A stretch of DNA of 64,000 bases from Stentor coeruleus. Its lineage: Eukaryota > Ciliophora > Heterotrichea > Heterotrichida > Stentoridae. Positions 12,168 to 22,558 of this stretch are shown piece by piece. The first letter of the stretch is position 1. Each line of letters opens with the position of its first letter. The DNA is taken from positions 1 through 64,000 of the forward strand of contig MPUH01000200.1 of assembly GCA_001970955.1 (NCBI GenBank). Direction: 5' to 3'. The translations under genes and the position numbers were made by a program. Below the pieces are notes generated by a model. It was given only the letters and a program-made list of their open reading frames with translations. It was not told the origin of the DNA and ran no database searches.

Positions 12168-12286
12168 TTATATGTTATTTTTTTAGTTATAAAATTTTAG
12201 TTTCATAATAATATCAAGTTATTTAAATAAAAAAATACATAAAAAACTCTACTTTATACTAAGTTAATCTATATATTTACAGTATA

Positions 12287-13401
12287 TTACCTTATATACT
12301 TCCTATAAGGAGGTAATCTAAGTCCAGCTCTTTCTTCACTAGTCTCCCTTTCTTTTTTANCCTATAAGGAGGTAATCTAAGTCCAGCTCTTTCTTCACTA
12401 GTCTCCCTTTCTTTTTTAGGTGATTCATGTTTATTCTCTTTACCAAACACATCAAATTTAGGAACCTTAGCACTAAAACCTCTGCCTCTTTTCTCATAAT
12501 TCGCAGCAGGTAATCGATTAGTCAACATCCTTAAACTTGGCACAAATTTTATAGTCTGAAGTAGTTCAGCAGGAGCATCAACAGAATCGACTTTTTTATA
12601 ATTCATATTCCTAATCACTGGAGCCATTTCAAGGATCTTCTCACAAGATGGTCTATTTGATGGATTAACTTGAATCATTACTCTTATAACATTAGATAAA
12701 TCTGTACTATATATATTAGGGATTTCAGGATAAAGACCTTTTATAACTTTTCTATATAAGTTCTGCATATCAGTTGCCATAAAAGGTGGATTAAGTGTTG
12801 TCATTTCATAAATAACGCAACCTAAGGACCAAATATCGGAAGATGAATTGTAAGGCTGGTCTCGCCATACTTCTGGACTTGCATAATATGGAGTACCGGT
12901 TTGAGTATAAGCAAGTCCTTGTTTATTAACTTTAGATACGTTAAGATCTCCGATTTTTGCTATCCCATTTGATGAGAGGAAAACATTAGCACATTTTAAA
13001 TCACGATGAAGAATGTTTAGACCATGAAGAGCTTTAAGTCCTCGAAGTAGTTGTATTAGTATATCCCAGATTTCCTTTTCGGTAAAACGGGATGATTCTC
13101 GTTTATGTTTATCTATAAGATTTAAAAGATCACCAGAATCAGCATATTCCATTACTATACATAATGTGCTTGTACCTTCATCGATAAAAGCTTCTTTATA
13201 AGCTATCACATTTTGGTGTGAAATTGATGCTAAAATTCGCACTTCGTTTAAAGCATTTTCGCGCTCCTTTGCCCCAAGGTTGCTTAGTTTGACTTTTTTT
13301 AGGGCGTAGATATTACCGTCAGAGCGCCTACGAACACGGAATACATTAGAAAATGCTCCTTCTCCTAGTTTGCTTAGGATTTCAAATTGGCTAACTGACA
13401 T
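12287..13401 (-). CDS. NEK-family serine/threonine kinase
   Basis: About 351 aa after counting the 58-base duplication around the N at 12360 once, which moves the stop to 12287 and gives a C terminus PPYRKYIR. The kinase domain is at residues 6-265: glycine loop GEGAFSNV, lysine in YALKKV, catalytic HRDLKCANV at about 132-140, activation loop TGTPYYASPEVW and SDIWSLGCVIYEM. This is the NIMA-related signature. The magnesium-binding motif reads DLN in place of DFG (D152), a variant I recall from other protist NEKs, and the invariant Asp is kept, so activity is likely. The short basic tail lacks a coiled coil. NEKs of this kind control ciliary length and basal-body events in ciliates. Confidence 0.92.
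12302..12418. repeat. Assembly-join duplication around N at 12360
   Basis: 58 bases (12302-12359) are repeated exactly at 12361-12418, at the 3' end of the NEK gene. Read literally it produces a false C-terminal tail. Confidence 0.92.
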
Positions 13402-13972
13402 TTTATTTACTTTCTTTAAAATATGAATTTCAATATGTGTTCAAGGCTTTGATATTAAATACTGCATTTTTTATTTAGAATGATTTATTTGAGGAATTTT
13501 GCTAGGGAATATAGGAAAAGTTTATAGAAAAATGCTTTATATTTAAACGTACTTTTTATGTGGAAATAATTGGGACATTTTGCATGAGATGATCAACTAT
13601 TTATCAAATCTACCCACCGCTCTTTTAGAGTCCCAAGTGTTCCACCATAATCCACATTCAAATAGCCCTCACTTCAATTCCACTAATATCTCTTAAAATT
13701 ACTCATCCCAAAATATCTTAATCAAAAAATCCTATCTCTTAAAATTACTCATCCCAAAATATCTTAATCAAAAAATCCCATACCCAGCAGTTTTCCACAA
13801 ATTCCTTTCACTATCTTTTCTTCTCTTAACCCAACCAAATTTTAAAATCTAACTATTTCCATCTCCAAACTCTCTTAAATCATCCCCATATATTCTCCTT
13901 TACTATTATCCTCTAAGCCTAATACCTAATCTTATTTCATACGTCATCCACACTTTTTCTTATAAAGCCAAT
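13402..13972. other. Divergent intergenic region
   Basis: Between NEK and cystathionine gamma-lyase start codons. The left part is T/G-rich, and from about 13,600 it is C/A-rich with very few G. It contains the 46-base tandem duplication listed separately. Confidence 0.55.
13687..13778. repeat. Perfect 46-base tandem duplication
   Basis: 13687-13732 is repeated without change at 13733-13778 with no N between. It may be an unmarked assembly join like those elsewhere, or a true young duplication in the gene's 5' flank. Confidence 0.85.
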
Positions 13973-15208
13973 ATGGAGTCTGACCACTACGTAAATTCTC
14001 ACCAAGAAACAAAATTCATTCATTCAGGTCAACAACCAGATCCAATAACAGGAGCAGTTGTTACACCAATTTCCTTAGCCACAACCTTTGCTCAAAGAGG
14101 ACCAGGAGGACTATATTCAACATATGAGTATAGTAGAACAGGGAATCCTACACGTGAAGCTTTTGAAAAAAATTTAGCTGCTGCTGAAGGGGGGAAATAT
14201 GGAGTTGCATTTGCCAGTGGATGTGCTGCGACTAATGTTTTAATGGCGTTATATGGACCAGGCGATCATATTGTCACTTCTGATGATGTCTATGGAGGCA
14301 CAAGAAGACTGTTTTCTAAATATAGTGCACCTAAACAGAATATTGAGTATTCTTTTGTTAACACTTCAGATTTAGGAGCTTTGGAAGCGGCGTTTAAGGA
14401 AAACACTAAGCTTTTGTGGATTGAGACACCAACTAACCCTACACTTAAAATCACTGATATTGAGGCAGCTTGCAAAATTGCCCATAATCACAATTGTTTA
14501 GTTGCAGTTGATAACACTTTTGCCTCTCCTTATTGTCAATCACCTATGGCTCTTGGTGCAGATATTGTTGTCCATTCAGTAACAAAATATATTGGAGGAC
14601 ATACAGATGTAGTCATGGGTGTCGTAATTACAAGCAATGAAGATGTTTATAAACAACTGAAATTCTTCCAAAACACTCTTGGTGGTGTCCCAGCACCTTT
14701 TGATTGTTACAATGCACTTAAAGGTATGAAAACTTTACATCTAAGAATGAAAGCACATTCTAAAAATGCTTTAAAAGTTGCACAATTTTTAGAAACCCAT
14801 TCAATGGTTACTAAAGTTATATACCCAGGTTTAGTTTCTCATCCTCAACATAATATTGCCAAGAAACAAATGAGACTTTTTTCAGGGATGATAACATTTT
14901 ATATCAAAGGTGGACTTGAAACTTCAAGGGTTTTCCTTTCGAGTACAAAATTGTTTATATGCGCAGAAAGTCTTGGAGCTGTTGAATGTCTTATGGAACA
15001 TCCTGCACTTATGACTCATGCTTCTGTTAGTTCAGAAGTTAGAGCTGAATTAGGGATTTCAGATTCACTTATAAGACTTTCTATTGGAGTTGAACATATT
15101 GATGATATTATTGAAGATTTGAGATATGCTTTGGCTAAAGCTCAAGAAAGTTTAGAAAAAGTAGTAGATGATGATGATGATAATGCTTGTGGAGGACTTT
15201 TTGGTTAA
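13973..15208 (+). CDS. CTH: Cystathionine gamma-lyase (PLP-dependent)
   Basis: 411 aa, the usual family length. It converts cystathionine to cysteine, 2-oxobutyrate and ammonia in transsulfuration, with PLP as cofactor. Family landmarks in order: FIHSGQQPDP, TTFAQRGPGG, YEYSRTGNPTR (tyrosine and arginine that reach the neighbouring active site), FASGCAATNV (phosphate cup), DDVYGGTRR, ETPTNPT, VDNTFASPY (aspartate that binds the pyridine nitrogen) and SVTKYIGGHTD with the Schiff-base lysine at K205. YPGLVSHPQH and LIRLSIGVE close the fold. Other Cys/Met PLP enzymes are possible, but the match to eukaryotic CTH is strong throughout. The tail ends in an acidic run and ACGGLFG, which is unusual. 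No targeting peptide is seen, so it is probably cytosolic. Confidence 0.9.
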   Translation: MESDHYVNSHQETKFIHSGQQPDPITGAVVTPISLATTFAQRGPGGLYSTYEYSRTGNPTREAFEKNLAAAEGGKYGVAFASGCAATNVLMALYGPGDHIVTSDDVYGGTRRLFSKYSAPKQNIEYSFVNTSDLGALEAAFKENTKLLWIETPTNPTLKITDIEAACKIAHNHNCLVAVDNTFASPYCQSPMALGADIVVHSVTKYIGGHTDVVMGVVITSNEDVYKQLKFFQNTLGGVPAPFDCYNALKGMKTLHLRMKAHSKNALKVAQFLETHSMVTKVIYPGLVSHPQHNIAKKQMRLFSGMITFYIKGGLETSRVFLSSTKLFICAESLGAVECLMEHPALMTHASVSSEVRAELGISDSLIRLSIGVEHIDDIIEDLRYALAKAQESLEKVVDDDDDNACGGLFG

Positions 15209-15379
15209 GATAATTTAGTTTTATTGAGATGAATTTGTAGGGTTGTGATAGAAATTTATTAAGAGTTTCTATGTGTAGAATATATATGTATTTATGATTT
15301 TAAAAAGATTTTGGAGGATTTTTATGTAAAATCTTATGCTATTTTATTAATATCAGTATTTTTATTCAATATACCGAAT

Positions 15380-15514
15380 AATAATTATTAAAAAACTAAA
15401 CATCTAAACAATTCTCCAATTGNTTAACTATATAAATTTTCTAGCACTACTTCAAAATAATTTATAAAACTAATAATTATTAAAAAACTAAACATCTAAA
15501 CAATTCTCCAATTG
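15380..15514. repeat. Assembly-join duplication around N at 15423
   Basis: About 43 bases before the N (15380-15422) recur near 15470-15514, preceded by about 46 unmatched bases. The join therefore has a dangling contig end. Confidence 0.82.
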
Positions 15515-15533
15515 CCAGTACAAAAAAAGCCAA

Positions 15534-15676
15534 ACCTAATTTCCAAATATTTTCTAATGCCAAATCTTCTTCACCCGCTCAAAATCATATTTCACCCCAC
15601 CCAANACCTAATTTCCAAATATTTTCTAATGCCAAATCTTCTTCACCCGCTCAAAATCATATTTCACCCCACCCAA
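15534..15676. repeat. Assembly-join duplication around N at 15605
   Basis: 71 bases (15534-15604) are repeated exactly at 15606-15676 in non-coding DNA. Confidence 0.9.
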
Positions 15677-15844
15677 ATCTCACAACATCCCATCTCAAAT
15701 CCAAATCAAAAAAACCCCAAAAACCCAAACTAAAACTCCTAAATCAAAACCCACTCCACTTTTCCTTCAAATCAAAAATCTTTCAACCAAATCTCCACAT
15801 CTTTTTCCCTAACCCAATCCAATTTTATTCCAAAATCTAATATA

Positions 15845-18800
15845 ATGAAAAATCAGATATCAGAAGAAGAGCTAATTCTGAACATGGTAAACATTACATA
15901 GAATCGTTGGGCCGGGCTAACAAATGAAGAAATCCAAGACAAATCCACAACAACAATTGAAATCTCACTCGAAGCTATTGAAACTATGTATTGGATTTCC
16001 CCATTTGAAAACCTTCAAAGCTTAGCTCTTGTCTGTTGTAGTCTATCAGAAATCATCCCTCTAAAGCATATAAAAAACCTTCAAGAAATCTGGCTTAACC
16101 AAAACTCAATAAGAAAAATCGAGGGTTTTGAACAATGTCATAATTTGAAAAGAATCTTCATTTCTGACAACCAGATTGAAATGATTGAAGGACTTGACAC
16201 TTGTGAAAAACTTGAAGTCCTTTGGCTTAATGAAAACAATATCGATTCAATGCAAGGTCTATCAAAACTCACGAATTTAAAACAGTTACACCTTGCTAGA
16301 AACAAAATCTCAAGAATTGGGAACTATTTGACGAATTTAAGAAAACTTGAAGATTTGAACTTGTCTGGGAATTTAATTGGGAGTTTTAAAGAAATACTAA
16401 ATTTGAATTCTTTATCAAGTTTGAGATTTTTATGCTTTAATGATCCAAATTATTCAGAAAACCCAGTGTGTAATTTATGTAACTATCAAACTTATATGCT
16501 TTATCATATACCACAATTAACGCAATTGGATACTTTTACTATATCTGAAGAAGCGAAAAATTATGCAGAAGCAACATTTATGAAGAAAAAAATGTACTAC
16601 AATATGAGGATAAAAACTATAAAACGCACAGCTTCAAATGTTAAACAAGCAGTGACAAATATGGTCCAAAGATATGAAAAACAGGTTTTTGACTATTTGA
16701 AACCTATAGAAGAAGACTTTTTAATGAGTGAAAGAGAAATCGAAGAAAGGGAAAACCTGATGCCAAAAATCGGAGATGTGTATAAATACGGAGAAGGCTT
16801 AGAAGATATAAATCCTTTAGACCATGAAGACCAAGTCGCTTTATTAGATGCAATTGAAAGAAAAAAAACCACACTTTCTGATTATATATTTAAAGAGTAT
16901 AAGCATTTAAAAACTTTAGAGCACACAAAACATGCTTTAAAAAGCAAAATCGAAACCAGTTGTAAAGAAAACATATCAAGGCTAATAACTGAGTTAGAAA
17001 CCGGGGGGAATATTCGATTTGAAGAAGGTAAAAATGCTGAAAATTGGTATACAAGTTGTGCTGATCTAGTCATAAGTAGATATATCGGTAAAGATTTATG
17101 TCCATTAAAAGTAACAAGAGTGACAAGGATTCACAATCGATTCTTAAGAAACCGATTTGAAGATAGATTAGAAAATTTAGTTGACACAAGTGATCCAAAT
17201 TATAAAAAAAACCTTGAATATCTATTTTATGCTGGTGACGTCAATGAAGATTTAGCTAAAGTTATTGAAGATGGTTTTAGAACTCCTGAAGAATATTTAG
17301 ATATAGGCTTACCTGGATGTATACCTTTAGTTAATTCGGTATTAACAGCAGAAATTGCAAGACTTAGGAATATTGATGGGAATATCAATAAAATTTTCTT
17401 ACCATCAGGACATTTACTTATATGTAAAGTTTATATTGGGGATAATGGGGGAAAAACTATATCTTATACTGGAGATCTTTCTGTTAGTGAAATATGGGCG
17501 AAATTTCCTTTTAAACCTGTGGATGGAAGATGGGCTGAAATGAGACAAAAAGATGATGATAGTAAGCAAAGGGTATGGTTTATTTGTGATAATAGTCTTG
17601 TACTTCCTGAATATCTTGTTGAATTTGAATATGCTGATGTTGATGTTNAATTTCCTTTTAAACCTGTGGATGGAAGATGGGCTGAAATGAGACAAAAAGA
17701 TGATGATAGTAAACAAAGGGTATGGTTTATTTGTGATAATAGTCTTGTACTTCCTGAATATCTTGTTGAATTTGAATATGCTGATGTTGATGTTATGGAT
17801 TCGAATTTTTCTGAAGTTGAAAATGGGGAAATTGAACGAGCTGAACTTACAGCTTTGAATTTAAGTCTTAGTGCTTTTACTAATATTTGTAGCATTAGGA
17901 GGACGGTACAGTATATAGAAATTACCCCGTCGATACCTGTTAGGTCAAAAATACAAGAAATTAATGATGGGTGTATTGAGAAAATATCTAGATGTAAAGA
18001 GTTTAATAAAGTGATATCTTTGAATTTGTCGCTCAATAGTGTTACTAGTATCAAACGTTTGAGGATGGCTTATAATATACAAAGATTGAATTTGAGTTTT
18101 AATAATATTGAAAATTTAGAAGACCTTAAAGCTTTTCCAGCTTTGACTCATTTGTATTTGAGCCATAACAAAATACAGAGTTTGCAATGTTTTGCTGAAA
18201 TATGCACTTTATGCGTATTAGATTTATCACACAACCAAATCAACAGTGTTATCGAAATCACTCATTTAAAATCAAATAAAACAATGGAAAGTTTAACTTT
18301 AATAGGAAATCCATTAGCTTCTCATTCAAGATATAGACAACTAGTAATACTTTCTTTACCAAGTCTTATCGAACTTGATCGAGGAAAAATCCCCAACAAT
18401 GAAAAAGAAGGTTATTGTCAATGTCATCCAAAAATATCTTTAGAAATGGCAAAAAGTTATGCTATAATATCAGACTCTAGTGGTTTACTTAGTGCTGGAG
18501 AATTTTACTCTCCTATAAACTCATCTCATAAAATCAGAGCTGATTGGGTATCAACAGTTGAAGTCCTTCAATTGAATTATCAGAAATTAGGGTCGTTAAA
18601 TGGTATTGAAATATTACCGAATTTAAGAAAAGCTAGTTTTATTGGAAATGTGATTATGGAAATCACAGCTGTTGGTGGTTGTAAAAATCTAGAAGAATTA
18701 AGTCTTGAAGATAATTTGTTGACGAGGATACAAAATTTGGATAGTTTGGTTTTGTTGAAGAAACTTGACCTTGGGAGGAATTTTATTAGGAAAATTGAAG

Positions 18801-20095
18801 GGTTGAGGAATCTTGAGTGCTTGACTCAGCTTTCACTTGAGGATAATCTTATCCAGTCATTATCAGGGATTGAAGTTTTGGGGAATATTATGGAGTTGTA
18901 TATTGGGAATAATAAACTGGATAACCTTAAAGAGATTTCATTGCTGAAGGATTTGTTGAAACTTATTATTTTAGATATTTCTGGGAACACTTTAACAAAA
19001 GAAGCTGATTCCCGTCTTCATATAATATTCCATCTAAAAAAGCTTAAAGTCCTTGATGGAGTTGGTATAGAGCAATCCGAGCAAGCATTTGCAAAAGAAA
19101 CTTTCGGAGGTCGTTTAACAAAAGATCTCCTTGAAAGTAAACTAGGAGGTTTAAGTCCTAGTGAAATAAAAATCCTCGATTTATCCAATGCAAAGCTCAG
19201 AAGTTTCGATAACATGTTTAATTCAGATTCATTTCCTTTAGTCCATGATCTTAACTTATCAGGTAACTATTTTCAAACCTTAAAATGCTTTGGACATATG
19301 CCTAGACTTATAAAACTTCAGCTTTCAAGAAACAGAATCGATAATTTATATGCTGGAGATGGTAAAGGTCTTGAAGCCTTACCATGTTTAGAAACTTTAG
19401 ATCTCACTTTTAATAACATTCAAACCATGGCTGGACTTGCTTCATGTTCTTTATTATCATTAAAAATCCTAATTTTAGCTCATAACCAAATCTACAAAAT
19501 TGAAGGATTAGATAACTTTACTGGTTTAAAAGAATTAGATTTAAGCTCTAATGCTATAAAACAAATCGATTATACAGCTTTTAATTCCCCACTTGCTTTA
19601 AGATTTTTAAGACTTGATGAAAATCGTATAAGAAGTTTGGTTAATTTGAATAAACTTATAAAATTACAATGTTTACAGATTATATCTAATCGTATACAGG
19701 ATTTTGTTGAAATAGAAAGACTTAGGGAATTACCTAATTTGATGGAACTTGTGTTGACTAATAATCCAATTGTAAGGAAAGTTCCTTATAGGTTGAATGT
19801 TATTAAAAGATTACCACAGTTGATGTTTTTAGATGCACAAGAGATTACGAATGAAGAGAGGGAAAGAGTGGAACTTGCTCAGGAAACAAAACCCCCACCT
19901 TTGGTACATTTAATACCGCAACCTACTCAGAAAGTACCTGTTAAACTTACGTCTGTTAATTTTGATGCGGTATTTACTAAAGCTATTGATGGATCATCGA
20001 AAAGACCATCTTCGGGAACTGCACTGCAGGGGGTTATTGGAGTTACTGCACTTACTTCACATTTGAAAGGGAAGAATTTTAAGCCCCGGAAGTAG
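15845..20095 (+). CDS. LRRC9: Large leucine-rich-repeat protein, LRRC9-like
   Basis: About 1,362 aa with the duplication around the N at 17648 counted once. I place the start at 15845: the short first exon reads MKNQISEEELILNM and is joined through a 15-nt intron (15887-15901) to an open frame that runs into the LRR region. SDS22-type leucine-rich repeats (LxxLxLxxNxIxxIxGL) occur in several blocks, roughly residues 50-190, 650-760, 850-1010 and 1060-1270. They are separated by a non-LRR domain that contains FPFKPVDGRWAEMRQ and LVLPEYLVEFEY. Several LRR blocks around a central WAEM/LPEY domain, and the total length, fit LRRC9, a protein of ciliated species. It is probably an axonemal or ciliary scaffold with no catalytic role. 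The orthology is from memory and should be tested. Confidence 0.75.
15887..15901 (+). other. 15-nt intron in the LRRC9-like gene
   Basis: GTAAACATTACATAG, phase 0. Removing it joins ...LNM to NRWAGL and extends the protein by about 47 residues upstream of the first ATG of the long frame. Read unspliced it ends the frame at its own TAG. Confidence 0.85.
17502..17794. repeat. Assembly-join duplication around N at 17648
   Basis: About 146 bases (17502-17647) recur at 17649-17794 with a single G/A difference. The unit plus N is 147 bases, so the frame is kept and the protein falsely shows the FPFKPVDGRW block twice. Confidence 0.92.
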
Positions 20096-20357
20096 GATGA
20101 GTATTAAATGAGAGTTTTTATATGTTTATATTGGCTAGATAAGATGGATGTAAAGGGTTTTAGATACTAGGCTTTTGGGTTTTTGTTGTAAATGAGGTTA
20201 TTATTTAGATTATATTTTTATATTTTTTTAATGAAGAGTTTAGTTTTTCAAGAAAATTGTTAAAGATTTGATATTTTTTTCGGAGGTGTTTTAGTTTTGA
20301 TAATAAATGAAAATATGCTAAAATTATATTATGATTTTTTGATCTTAAAATTATTAG

Positions 20358-20369
20358 TTAGGTATGTGT
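20358..20369. repeat. Target-site-duplication candidate, left
   Basis: TTAGGTATGTGT, identical to 20932-20943 on the far side of the dispersed repeat. Confidence 0.65.
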
Positions 20370-20426
20370 GAGCGAAGTAGGCTTCCAGGGCTGGAAACTA
20401 CACTGCCAAACAATAGTTTCCATTCA

Positions 20427-20619
20427 CTGCACCAAGCCAGAAAGCACCCATAACACTTCTAGAACTAAATGCCCAGTTTGCTATGAACACCATAAGAACT
20501 TCAAAAAATGCCTAAAGCAAGCNCTGCACCAAGCCAGAAAGCACCCATAACACTTCTAGAACTAAATGCCCAGTTTGCTATGAACACTATAAGAACTTCA
20601 AAACATGCCTAAAGCAAGT
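20427..20619. repeat. Assembly-join duplication around N at 20523
   Basis: About 96 bases before the N (20427-20522) recur after it with several single-base differences (for example acaccat versus acactat). It lies inside the dispersed repeat, so the join could also mix two element copies. Confidence 0.8.
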
Positions 20620-20653
20620 TGGATTTTTCAAGAAAAACAAGATGAACACAAGA

Positions 20654-20845
20654 CTTGCCTCCATCATCTTGACGCTAAAGAAAAGAAACAGTAAAGAACT
20701 CCTCAGCCAAGTAAAGAGTCACATAACCAGCAACAACAAGTGGTTTAGTNCTTGCCTCCATCATCTTGACGCTAAAGAAAAGAAACAGTAAAGAACTCCT
20801 CAGCCAAGTAAAGATTCACATAACCAGCAACAACAAGTGGTTTAA
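20654..20845. repeat. Assembly-join duplication around N at 20750
   Basis: About 94 bases before the N recur after it with a G/T difference (aagagtcaca versus aagattcaca), again inside the dispersed repeat. Confidence 0.82.
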
Positions 20846-20931
20846 CATACCGAATCTGCCCAAAGAAAGAGATTATAGGACAAACAAACCTCGATCGGAC
20901 AAGGTTTAAATCATGCCACCTACTTTAAATT

Positions 20932-20943
20932 TTAGGTATGTGT
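20932..20943. repeat. Target-site-duplication candidate, right
   Basis: TTAGGTATGTGT, identical to 20358-20369. Confidence 0.65.
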
Positions 20944-21067
20944 AAGAAATAAAATTATTAATTTGTATTACTAAACCTTATTACATTTAAAAAAAAAATT
21001 AAAATACTCTAAGACATAAAAATTTATCAAAATATTAAAACAGTTTTCAGCATCTTTAGATTATATA

Positions 21068-22558
21068 ATGGTAGAATCAGCATTCCAAATTCATCATGAA
21101 ATCATTATTTCAGCTAAAAGCCTAGTTCATGACTCAAGCGAGCATTTAACTTCTTATTGCATTGTCTACATCAATGATCAAAACAAAGAAATAGGCCGAA
21201 CTGAGGTTATAGAACAAGAATCAAACCCAAATTGGAAAAACACTATCAGAATCCCAGCTAATACATTTCCATCAACAAGGCTGAAATTTTCAATAATGGG
21301 TGTAAAAACAATAAATGATACATTAGAAGAGTTCCCAAGTTTAGAAGAAGAAATAGCTGTTACTAATGTAGCAATATCAGAAATAATGAATGAAGGGTGC
21401 CAAATTTCTAAAGGATTCAAAAGAGGAGACGGAAAAATTAAAGTAAAATTACAAGTTATAAACCGAGAAGTGCAAAAACTATATTTCCAATTTAGTGCTA
21501 CTAGACTTGCTGCTAGAGATATGAATAATAAAAGTGATCCTTACCTAATTATAAAAAGCAAAGGAAAGAGATCATCAGAAATACATAAAACTGAAGTTGT
21601 GAAAAACAATCTTGAACCAATATGGGGAAGGTTTATTCTAACCGGCAGTCGATTATTCAAAGACAACCCTGAAAGACGTCTAATCATAGAATGTTGGGAT
21701 TGGGATAAACTAAGAAGAGATGATCTTATAGGTACAGCCGAAATAAGTATCGATGAGCTTCTTCTTTCAACATTTGAGTTCAGCATTTATATGAACGGTG
21801 AATTCTCTGGAGTAATAAAAAGCCAATGCACAACAATCCCATCATTTGCCGAATATTGTCATTCAGGTCTTGGACTAAATTTTAACTACGCAATAGATTT
21901 TTCTAAAACTAAAACAAACACACACAATCTTAATGGAAAACCAGGGACTTATATGCATGCATTAAATACTTTAGCCCCAAAAATTGAAGAATATGATTAT
22001 GATAAAATTTTTTTTGGATATGGCTTTGGAGGATTTAAACCAAATCAAACTGATGAATGGTTTTATTTAACAAAAGATGATTCTAATATAGAAATTGATG
22101 GTTATCAAAATATTATAGTCAATTATTCTGATATTATTAAAACTATAACACCTAGTGATGATATAATATTAAGTCCTTTGATAGAAAGGATAAGACAAGT
22201 TTCTATTTCTAAAACTGAGAATACTGAATATAATGTGTTGATGATTTTTACACATGGGAAAGTATTGGATATTGAGAATATAAAAAATATTGTTGTGAAA
22301 AGTTCTATGGCGCCAATGAGTATTGTTGTTATTGAGATAGGAAATGCTAAGAATTCTAATTTGAAAAATTTGATTGGCAAAAAGGAGATTGTTGCTAGGG
22401 AAGAAGGAGTTGAGGTTAAAGCTGTTAGGAATAATGTTCAGTTTTATAGATTGATAGATTTTATTAAGAATCCGGATGGCTTAGTTACGAATATGATGAA
22501 TAGAGTTTGTGAAGAAATTTCTGAATACTTTGCGTATTTGAAAACTATAAGGATTTAG
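21068..22558 (+). CDS. Copine (two C2 domains plus vWA/copine domain)
   Basis: 496 aa, normal copine length. Copines bind membranes in a calcium-dependent way and recruit partners through the A domain. C2A spans about 8-130 (SLVHDSSEHLTSYCIVYIND, NPNWKNTIRIP). C2B spans about 140-260 (SATRLAARDMNNKSDPYLII, NNLEPIWGRF, IIECWDWDKLRRDDLIG), and its aspartates for calcium are present. The A domain begins at LGLNFNYAIDFSKT, where DFSKT occupies the position of the copine MIDAS DFTxS. It continues with IFFGYGFGGFKPNQTDEWFYL and a final hydrophobic strand VLMIFTHGKVLDIENI. No transmembrane segment is present. C2A lacks some of the usual calcium-site aspartates, so C2B probably dominates. It follows the dispersed repeat by 136 bases. 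Confidence 0.92.
   Translation: MVESAFQIHHEIIISAKSLVHDSSEHLTSYCIVYINDQNKEIGRTEVIEQESNPNWKNTIRIPANTFPSTRLKFSIMGVKTINDTLEEFPSLEEEIAVTNVAISEIMNEGCQISKGFKRGDGKIKVKLQVINREVQKLYFQFSATRLAARDMNNKSDPYLIIKSKGKRSSEIHKTEVVKNNLEPIWGRFILTGSRLFKDNPERRLIIECWDWDKLRRDDLIGTAEISIDELLLSTFEFSIYMNGEFSGVIKSQCTTIPSFAEYCHSGLGLNFNYAIDFSKTKTNTHNLNGKPGTYMHALNTLAPKIEEYDYDKIFFGYGFGGFKPNQTDEWFYLTKDDSNIEIDGYQNIIVNYSDIIKTITPSDDIILSPLIERIRQVSISKTENTEYNVLMIFTHGKVLDIENIKNIVVKSSMAPMSIVVIEIGNAKNSNLKNLIGKKEIVAREEGVEVKAVRNNVQFYRLIDFIKNPDGLVTNMMNRVCEEISEYFAYLKTIRI

Larger units (their letters stand above)
15209..15844. other. Intergenic with two assembly joins
   Basis: 3' flank of the lyase (G/T-rich to about 15,340), then a C/A-rich 5' flank of the LRR gene. 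Much of the apparent length is duplicated sequence around N at 15423 and 15605. Confidence 0.6.
20370..20931 (+). mobile_element. Dispersed repeat, copy 1, with 12-bp flanking duplication
   Basis: An insert bounded by the 12-base direct repeat TTAGGTATGTGT (20358-20369 and 20932-20943), which looks like a target-site duplication. A related copy lies at 38,250-38,491. Two assembly joins (N at 20523 and 20750) inflate its length; the true element is nearer 370 bases. One plus-strand frame is largely open and has a Cys/His-rich motif (KCPVCYEHH), so it may carry or derive from a small zinc-finger-like ORF. There are no clear terminal inverted repeats beyond a 7-base AAGTAGG near each end, and no poly-A tail. 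The class is undecided: a MITE-like DNA element or a short non-LTR derivative. Confidence 0.65.

Noticed and set aside
17502-17794. Duplicated domain in the LRRC9-like protein
   Set aside because: The copies are nearly identical at DNA level and flank an N, so this is an assembly artefact and not a tandem domain.
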